From positions 124,001 through 188,000 of the forward strand of contig NZ_CAKMMG010000007.1 in the NCBI RefSeq assembly GCF_927798115.1: a stretch of DNA of 64,000 nucleotides, given 5' to 3'. Below, one piece after another: positions 58,517 to 64,000 of this stretch. The notes below the pieces were generated by a model. The model was not told where the DNA came from. It saw nothing but the letters and a program-made list of their open reading frames with translations, and searched no databases. Source of the DNA: Paenibacillus auburnensis (GTDB taxonomy: Bacteria > Bacillota > Bacilli > Paenibacillales > Paenibacillaceae). Every line of letters begins with the position of its first letter. Position 1 is the stretch's first letter. A program made the translations under genes and the position numbers.

Positions 58517-59026
58517 CTAACGTATGCTGGCCAAATGCTCAACCAGTCTGTTCCAGGTTTCCGTGATGCCTTGGAGCATGCCCATATCCATTACCTGCTT
58601 CAGGTCTTCGGGGGTTGCGTAATCCGAGCGGCAAATGACCAATGTCCCGCTGTCCGTTTGGGTGAAGGTCAGCGTTACCAGCGTCTCTGCCAAATCTTCG
58701 TTCACATTGCCCTCAGCATCAGAGAAATAATCAACATAGACAATCTTCTCGGGCTCGATGATCTCGCGGTACACGCCCTTGCCCCAGGACTCCATTCCAT
58801 AGAAATCGCCCTGATTCTTGTCCTCGCATTTCATACAGTAGTGCCAGACTCCGCCTTCGCGGAAATCGATATGGCATACCGGGAGACTCCAGCCACGCGG
58901 GCCCCACCAGTGCTTCAAATGCTCCGCCTGTGAGAATGCCTGAAATACCAGCTCACGCGGAGCCTTGAATTCACGTTCAAGAATAAGCGATTTGTCCTCT
59001 ACTCTGGATACCATTTGATTAGTCAT
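58517..59026 (-). CDS. SRPBCC (AHSA1-like) family protein
   Basis: 169 residues with the helix-grip fold: ILEREFKAPRELVFQAFSQAEHLKHWWGP, then GGVWHYCMKCEDKNQGDFYG and GTLVICRSDYATPEDLKQVM. Members bind hydrophobic ligands or are stress proteins; function unknown. It lies directly behind an ArsR-type regulator gene (about 49-base gap), a common pair whose product is often the regulated partner. Confidence 0.88.
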   Translation of the reverse strand: MTNQMVSRVEDKSLILEREFKAPRELVFQAFSQAEHLKHWWGPRGWSLPVCHIDFREGGVWHYCMKCEDKNQGDFYGMESWGKGVYREIIEPEKIVYVDYFSDAEGNVNEDLAETLVTLTFTQTDSGTLVICRSDYATPEDLKQVMDMGMLQGITETWNRLVEHLASIR

Positions 59027-59074
59027 TTGCTCTCATCCTCTCTGATTGCATGAAATGTGCTTATCACGTCCAGC

Positions 59075-59419
59075 CTAGTCTTGCTGCTCTGCCGGCAATT
59101 TCTTCTCCAGCGTCTGTAAGTAATCATCCAGACGGTTAAGTCTGTCCTCCCAAAGTACACGGTAGTTCTCCAGCCAATCGTCCAGTTCCCGGAAAGGAGC
59201 CGGACACAGACTGTAGATTCTGCGGTTGGCATCGACCTTGGACTCCACGATTCCGGCCTCGCTTAAAACCCGCAAATGCTTAGAGGCTTGGGGCTGCCGA
59301 ATCTGCAGCTGCCGGGCGATTTCTCCTACAGTTAGCGGATGCCCGCGCAGCAGTTCAACCATCTGCAGGCGGTTAGGTTCAGCCAAGGCACTCATAACCG
59401 TTGCATTCATATTCATCAT
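59075..59419 (-). CDS. ArsR/SmtB family transcriptional regulator
   Basis: 114 residues with a winged helix (VMSALAEPNRLQMVELLRGH, PLTVGEIARQLQIRQPQASK, HLRVLSEAGIVESKVDANRR). No metal-binding Cys set is seen, so a non-metal ligand or none is likely (SdpR-like). The longest frame starts at 59455, but that ATG lies in the predicted -10; ATG 59419 has AAAGGAAAG upstream. It probably represses itself and the SRPBCC gene via the palindrome at 59465-59480. Confidence 0.87.
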   Translation of the reverse strand: MMNMNATVMSALAEPNRLQMVELLRGHPLTVGEIARQLQIRQPQASKHLRVLSEAGIVESKVDANRRIYSLCPAPFRELDDWLENYRVLWEDRLNRLDDYLQTLEKKLPAEQQD

Positions 59420-59453
59420 CCATTCGCTTGCGTTACTTTCCTTTGCTGAATAC

Positions 59454-59483
59454 AATATACCATAACAGGAATATTCCTGTAAA
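59454..59483 (-). promoter_or_regulatory. Promoter and palindromic operator of the ArsR-SRPBCC pair
   Basis: On the minus strand: TTTACA (59483-59478), 18 bases, TATATT (59459-59454). The spacer is filled by the perfect 16-bp palindrome ACAGGAATATTCCTGT (59465-59480), with a further half-site AGGAATAT just upstream. Placement between -35 and -10 is typical of autorepression. Confidence 0.7.
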
Positions 59484-59551
59484 GGAATATTTATAACTGA
59501 CCCCCGTCCTCCTATTAGAGAACCGGCAGGGTATCGGAGGAAGGGCGAAGC

Positions 59552-61054
59552 TTAAGACTTGGCGCCTAACCGCTGCAAATGTCTGCGGAAGGCGGCCATT
59601 ACCCACAGATGGGCTTTGGCTTGTGTGTATTTATAGAGAAACCACGGCAGGGAAGGCAGATAATCATGGATGGCAATGACGCATTCCCGGGTGCCGGGAA
59701 TCTGGAGGAATTCAAGCCTGCCTTCATGGGTATCGCCTTTTTTGGTGAAGGCTCCGCCGGAAATTTGATACACTGTACTCTCCGCACTGCTCCTTTCCGG
59801 GAGATAGGTCAACTCCAGAATAGGGGTGCGGCTGGCCCGCAGGTGCACCCGGTAGATATTCCGCCCGTCATAATCAATACGGACCAGCGGCTTCAATGTT
59901 CTGCCCAGCCACTCCAGATAATAACGGGCGGCCCAATCGGTATTGGTATTGCCCGGCAGTACTACGCGCTGAATGGAGCGGACATCGGCGGCTGGTTTTG
60001 GTTTGCTTCCTGAGTTTGTTTTCGCAGGGGCGGCTGATTTTCCTTTAGGCCTTAATGCGGCTTCGTCCTCCTCCTTCAGCGCCTCCCGCGCAGCTTCATC
60101 AAAAGGAATCCGGCCATCGCTGATGCCGGGAACCGTCCGCGCGGGATGAACAACCATCGGATGGGCCAGGCTTTCAATCAGCGGGTAGGCCATCTCCTTC
60201 GGCGCTCCGGTGATCAGCGTCACCCAGAGGCGCGACAGATGGATGGTCAGCAGCGGAATATCAAATAATCTCCGTTTTTTGTGCAGGACCTCCGCGGTCT
60301 TCAGCATCATTTCTTTATAAGTCATGCTGCCGGGACCGCCGACGTCGATCGCACGGCCGTATAACCCAGCGCTGCCGATACATTTGCGGAGTGCAAGGAG
60401 TACCTCTGACAAGGCGATTGGCTGGGTGGGTGTCCGCGTCCATTTCGGCAGCAGCATGACCGGCAGACGCCGGACCAGCTTGACGAGGATCGGGAAGGAC
60501 GAGCCCTGCGGTCCCACAATCAATCCGGCACGTATGGTTGTAACAGGTACCCCGTAAGAGCCGAGGATTCGCTCTACTTCAAGCCGGCTGCGTAAATGGC
60601 GGGAGAGCTGCTCCTGCGGGATATTCCCGGGAATAATGCCACTTAAGTAGACGATCTGCTTAATGCCGTTCTTGCGGGCTGCCCGGGCAAAATTGTCCGC
60701 CAGTATGGCATCCATGTCCTCAAAGGCCGCTTGGGTCAGCTTAGCCGAAGGCAGCATCGAATGAACGAGGTAGATGGCATAGTCTGCGCCTTGCAGTGCC
60801 TGCTCTGCCGATGACATCGAGAACAGCTCACAGGAGCGCCACTCTACATTCGGGCTGTTCTCCTTCTGGTTCCCGTGTCTTGACAGAGCGATCACGTCGT
60901 AATCCCCGGTTAAGAGCTTCAGCAGATTATGGCCGATATATCCGCTCGCTCCGGTTAAGGCGATTGCCGCTCTCCGGCCGGTGCCTTCACTCCCTGTTAC
61001 TGGTTCAGGTCTGTTCTCTTTTGTTACCTCTTTTGCAGTTCTGGGTGTATTCAT
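59552..61054 (-). CDS. NAD(P)-binding nucleoside-diphosphate-sugar epimerase-like protein
   Basis: 500 residues. The N-terminal Rossmann domain (about 28-275) has TGASGYIGHNLLKLL and family text VYLSGIIPG; residues after about 330 form an unrelated C-terminal domain (LEWLGRTLKPLVRIDYDGRN and a beta-rich end). It is an atypical SDR/NmrA-type protein; a catalytic Tyr-x3-Lys is not obvious, so enzymatic activity is uncertain. GGAGG-like site is weak; ATG 61054 is the only good start. Confidence 0.75.
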   Translation of the reverse strand: MNTPRTAKEVTKENRPEPVTGSEGTGRRAAIALTGASGYIGHNLLKLLTGDYDVIALSRHGNQKENSPNVEWRSCELFSMSSAEQALQGADYAIYLVHSMLPSAKLTQAAFEDMDAILADNFARAARKNGIKQIVYLSGIIPGNIPQEQLSRHLRSRLEVERILGSYGVPVTTIRAGLIVGPQGSSFPILVKLVRRLPVMLLPKWTRTPTQPIALSEVLLALRKCIGSAGLYGRAIDVGGPGSMTYKEMMLKTAEVLHKKRRLFDIPLLTIHLSRLWVTLITGAPKEMAYPLIESLAHPMVVHPARTVPGISDGRIPFDEAAREALKEEDEAALRPKGKSAAPAKTNSGSKPKPAADVRSIQRVVLPGNTNTDWAARYYLEWLGRTLKPLVRIDYDGRNIYRVHLRASRTPILELTYLPERSSAESTVYQISGGAFTKKGDTHEGRLEFLQIPGTRECVIAIHDYLPSLPWFLYKYTQAKAHLWVMAAFRRHLQRLGAKS

Positions 61055-61239
61055 AGATTATCCCTGCTTCCATTAATGATAGATATGACCGAACTAAGCA
61101 TCGTGCTGTTCAGTACCCTTTTCCGCGCTGCTTCAACCTCTGTCTTGTTATAACCCTGATTTATGTGAAGAAAAAGGATATTCAGTTATAATGAAGTTCA
61201 TAAGCATTAAATTTGAAACAAATAAGGGAGGCAGGCCGG

Positions 61240-62214
61240 ATGAATGATCAGCAGAATACCGGGCAGCAGCTCGCTACCTTTGCCGGGGGCTGCTTCTGGT
61301 GTATGGTCAAGCCGTTTGATGAGCTGCCGGGCATTGTCTCCGTGGTGTCCGGCTATACGGGCGGGCATACCGGGAACCCGACATATGCTGAGGTCGGAAC
61401 CGAGACTACCGGACATTTCGAGGCTGTACAGATTACCTTTGAGCCGGAGCTGTTTCCGTACACGCGTCTGCTGGACATCTATTGGCAGCTGATCGATCCG
61501 ACAGACCGGGGCGGCCAGTTCATGGACCGGGGGAGTTCCTACCGGACGGCTATCTTCGTGCACAGTGAAGAGCAGCGGGCCCAGGCGGAGGCTTCCAAAG
61601 CTGCGCTTCAGGCAGAGAAGCGGTTCAAGTCTCCGATTGTGACCGAAATTCTCCCCGCAGAAACGTTTTATCCGGCTGAAGCAGAGCATCAGGACTACTA
61701 TAAGACTCATCCGCTGGATTATAAGCTGTATCTGAAGGGCTCCGGCCGGGGAGATTTCACTGAACACCATTGGAATGGGCGTGAAGACAAGGAGCGGCTG
61801 CGTTCCCGGCTGACCGCTCTGCAGTACGAAGTGACTCAGCATAAAGGGACGGAGCCTGCGTACGACAATGCGTACTGGAACCATTATCAAGACGGCATTT
61901 ATACCGATGTGCTGAATGGCGATCCGCTGTTTAGCTCCCGGGACAAGTTCGATTCAGGCACCGGCTGGCCCGCGTTCACCTCACCGCTCGAACCGGGGCT
62001 GGTCCGCAGGGAAGCGGACTACAGCGGCGGCGGGGTGCGGACATTGCTGCGGAGCAGGCTGAGCGGTGCTTACCTCGGGCAGTTATCCTACGACGGTCCG
62101 GAGCCTTCGAAGCTGCATTACCGGATTTATTCAGCCGCAATCCGTTTTGTTCCGAAGGCGGAGCTTGCTGCAAATGGGTTGGAGCGCTACCAGGCACTGT
62201 TTGCGGATGATTAG
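61240..62214 (+). CDS. Peptide methionine sulfoxide reductase MsrA-MsrB fusion with altered MsrB site
   Basis: 324 residues. Residues 10-165 are MsrA with the catalytic Cys18 in GGCFWC, GYTGGHTGNPTYAEV, and AEHQDYYKTHP. Residues 195-315 match MsrB (YDNAYWNHYQDGIYTDVLNG, then FDSGTGWPAFTSPL and SAAIRFVPKAEL). The MsrB catalytic Cys (normally R-Y-C-I-N-S) is Arg295 here (HYRIYSAAIRF), and the MsrB zinc cysteines are also absent; the whole chain has only Cys18 and Cys21. MsrA should be active, MsrB probably not. AAGGGAGGC precedes ATG 61240. Confidence 0.9.
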   Translation: MNDQQNTGQQLATFAGGCFWCMVKPFDELPGIVSVVSGYTGGHTGNPTYAEVGTETTGHFEAVQITFEPELFPYTRLLDIYWQLIDPTDRGGQFMDRGSSYRTAIFVHSEEQRAQAEASKAALQAEKRFKSPIVTEILPAETFYPAEAEHQDYYKTHPLDYKLYLKGSGRGDFTEHHWNGREDKERLRSRLTALQYEVTQHKGTEPAYDNAYWNHYQDGIYTDVLNGDPLFSSRDKFDSGTGWPAFTSPLEPGLVRREADYSGGGVRTLLRSRLSGAYLGQLSYDGPEPSKLHYRIYSAAIRFVPKAELAANGLERYQALFADD

Positions 62215-62428
62215 ACGGCGGGGGCATAGCATGAAGGAATAGCATCAGCGTGGACTGTCCGGCAGTCTGGCTCTAAGCCAGTCCTGCAGCTGAATAAGCT
62301 GTGAAGGAATATTGTACCCCCCTTTGTATTGTAGGGATTTCCTGGGCCTTTCCCGGCAGGCTTGCGAAATATTGTATAATAATATAAAAAGCGTTATTTT
62401 TGCGTTTGTACAGTAAAGGAGTGACCGC

Positions 62429-63520
62429 ATGCATCTTGATCAGCAGAATGCAGGAGAACGGCTGAAAGGGATAGCCGAGCAGCTGGCGGAGGAAATCACT
62501 GCACGCCAGTATGAACGACAGCCTGACCTAGAGCAAAGATTCGGTCCTTCCGGAAGAGCAAGAACCAAGCAGGATTCCTTATATCATTTGCGGTATCTGG
62601 CGCAGAGTGTGGCGCTGGAGAGTCCGCTTCTGTTTATTAATTATATTGCCTGGCTGAAAGTCCTGCTTGCGCAGTACAAAATAACGGGCGAGGATTTGCG
62701 GATCAACCTCGATCTGATGAAAGAAGCGATAAGCGCCCGGGTAGAGCAGCCCGAAAGAGAGCTGATTCTAAGTTATCTGGACATGGGCATATATCATACA
62801 CGCGGGGAGGGGAGTCTGCCCTCCTTTCTTCAGCCGCAGAAGCCTTATTTCCATGAGGCGGATGAATATCTTCAGCTGCTTCTGGACGGAGAACGGCGTA
62901 AGGCTTCGGAGTTTGTACTGGGCTTATATAAGGACGGCATACCCATCCACGATATTTATCTGCATATCTTCCAGGAAACCCAATATGAGATTGGACGGCT
63001 ATGGCAGATGGGCCGTATTACGGTAGCCCAGGAGCATTACTGCACAGCCTGCACCCAGAGCATCATCTCCCAGCTCTATCCGCAATGGATTCGGGCGCAG
63101 AACGGCAAGAAAAAACTGGTTGCGGTTGGTGTGGGTGAAGAGCTTCATGAAATCGGACTGCGGATGCTGGCTGATTTCTTTGAAATGGAGGGCTGGAATA
63201 CCTTCTATCTGGGCTCCAATATGCCCGTAGAGGGCCTGGTCCGACATTTGAAGGAGCAGCCTGCTGATCTGCTGGCCATTTCAATTACGATGACCTTCCA
63301 TGTATCGGAGGTCATTCGTCTGATATCGTCCATCCGCAGCAGCCGCGAACTGGACGGCCTCCGCATTATGGTCGGCGGTATGCCGTTTAATATAGACACG
63401 GAATTATGGAAGAAGGTCGGTGCTGACGGCTATGCCCCGGACGCGAAGCTTGCACTGGAGGTGGCCGAACGGCTTGTTTCTGAAGAGGCCATACTGAAGG
63501 CGGGATTTCCAAATGATTGA
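62429..63520 (+). CDS. Cobalamin-binding sensor protein with CarH-type light-sensing motif
   Basis: 363 residues, no signal, no membrane helix, no DNA-binding domain. N-terminal ~140 residues are helical and unassigned. Residues about 145-220 are the B12-binding cap (four-helix) with W192 and E202-H203, i.e. W-x9-EH; residues about 228-350 are the B12-binding Rossmann domain with E238-L-H240-E-I-G243 (E-x-H-x-x-G) and GSNMP. In CarH the same residues (Trp, Glu-His, lower-axial His) bind adenosylcobalamin and sense light. The next gene, a histidine kinase, overlaps by 8 bases. AAAGGAGTGA precedes ATG 62429. Light or B12 input to the kinase is inferred. Confidence 0.85.
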   Translation: MHLDQQNAGERLKGIAEQLAEEITARQYERQPDLEQRFGPSGRARTKQDSLYHLRYLAQSVALESPLLFINYIAWLKVLLAQYKITGEDLRINLDLMKEAISARVEQPERELILSYLDMGIYHTRGEGSLPSFLQPQKPYFHEADEYLQLLLDGERRKASEFVLGLYKDGIPIHDIYLHIFQETQYEIGRLWQMGRITVAQEHYCTACTQSIISQLYPQWIRAQNGKKKLVAVGVGEELHEIGLRMLADFFEMEGWNTFYLGSNMPVEGLVRHLKEQPADLLAISITMTFHVSEVIRLISSIRSSRELDGLRIMVGGMPFNIDTELWKKVGADGYAPDAKLALEVAERLVSEEAILKAGFPND

Positions 63521-64000
63521 CCATGAGCAGGAAATCCGCAAACTGAGGGGGACCATCGAGAATCTCTCGCATCAGGTGATTGACGGCCAAGCGCGGGAAG
63601 AACAAATCTTGGCTGAATTTTCGGCGATGAACAATGAATTGATTACGATGCACCGGCAGCTTGCCAAGAATAATGCCGAGCTTAAGGAGCTGAAGGAAGA
63701 GGCTGAAGCGGCCAACCGGGCGAAAAGCCTGTTTCTGGCTACAGTCAGCCACGAAATCCGCACACCTATGAATGGTATTCTGGGTATGACCGAGCTGCTC
63801 GGGGCAGAGGGGATGGCGGAAGAACAGCAGAGTTATCTGCAGGTGATCCGTGATTCCGCGCAGTACCTGCTGCAGATGATCAATAATCTGCTCGATATCT
63901 CCAAAATTGAAGCCAGAAAAATGGAATTGAACAAGATCTCCTTCAGCGTTCATGATCTGCTGGAGCATGCCTTCAAGCTGCTCTCTCCCGCTGCCGTAAA
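63513..64000 (+). CDS. Sensor histidine kinase, 5' part (continues beyond window)
   Basis: The first 162 codons, open to the window end. A soluble coiled coil (about 1-72, NELITMHRQLAKNNAELKEL and EAEAANRAKSLF) leads into a HisKA dimerisation domain with the phosphorylated His80 in ATVSHEIRTPMNGILGMTEL, the form common in hybrid kinases; the ATPase part is beyond the edge. No membrane segment is present in the visible part. The start ATG 63513 overlaps the stop of the B12-binding gene (ATGATTGA), giving translational coupling; that protein is the likely sensor. Confidence 0.85.
   Translation, partial: MIDHEQEIRKLRGTIENLSHQVIDGQAREEQILAEFSAMNNELITMHRQLAKNNAELKELKEEAEAANRAKSLFLATVSHEIRTPMNGILGMTELLGAEGMAEEQQSYLQVIRDSAQYLLQMINNLLDISKIEARKMELNKISFSVHDLLEHAFKLLSPAAV

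Overview
The window looks like chromosome of a spore-forming, Gram-positive Paenibacillus-type bacterium. By eye the base composition is moderate (roughly half G+C), with strong AGGAGG-type ribosome binding sites and frequent GTG/TTG starts. Spore genes (H-type SASP, SleB-type hydrolase, Ku/LigD), S-layer (SLH) anchoring, T-box leaders, a CIRCE element and a sigma-D type chemoreceptor promoter all fit. No rRNA, tRNA, prophage, insertion sequence or CRISPR array was recognised.

Layout. 1-6324: five-gene peptide-type ABC importer (two ATPases, lipoprotein, two permeases). 6356-9035: molybdate importer modAB and a DNA-binding molybdate-sensor-like regulator. 9158-11535: polysaccharide deacetylase and a dGTPase. 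11810-16744: a very large SLH-anchored GH26 mannanase with a promoter and a CcpA (cre) site. 16785-18690: chemoreceptor with a sigma-D promoter. 18764-22641: dehydrogenase, ThpR, SleB-type hydrolase, UgtP-like glycosyltransferase. 22836-26137: TetR regulator and a YhgE/Pip membrane protein that share a 23-bp operator. 26548-31146: glutamate synthase large subunit. 31536-33246: ABC exporter. 33311-36713: bactofilin, M23 peptidase, cardiolipin synthase. 36881-37795: YitT protein. 38000-41591: NHEJ cluster (Ku, separate ligase and polymerase) beside an SASP-H gene. 41821-45802: DMT transporter, then tsaE-tsaB-rimI-tsaD. 45799-48240: leuA behind two T-boxes. 48378-48636: a DnaA-box cluster. 48691-53876: ABC-F, 5-FTHF cyclo-ligase, moaC, moaB/mog, tatA, tatC. 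54024-56290: groESL. 56452-58410: an AT-rich dus gene and three small unknown genes. 58517-61054: SRPBCC/ArsR pair and an NAD(P)-binding protein. 61240-62214: MsrA-MsrB fusion. 62429-64000: a B12-binding sensor followed by a histidine kinase that runs off the window.

The strongest candidate for a little-described system is at the right edge. A cobalamin-binding protein carries the W-x9-EH plus E-x-H-x-x-G signature of CarH-type adenosylcobalamin photoreceptors. It has no DNA-binding domain and overlaps the start of a histidine kinase gene, which suggests light or B12 sensing routed into a phosphorelay.

Other structure not explained by genes: a ~150-bp interspersed element in two copies with compensatory changes in its stems (2285-2418 and 31330-31479); a recurring mRNA-leader hairpin upstream of sspH (as a 67-bp tandem duplication) and groEL, with a shorter form at leuA; the tandem leucine T-boxes; the DnaA-box cluster; and an MsrB domain that has lost its catalytic cysteine.
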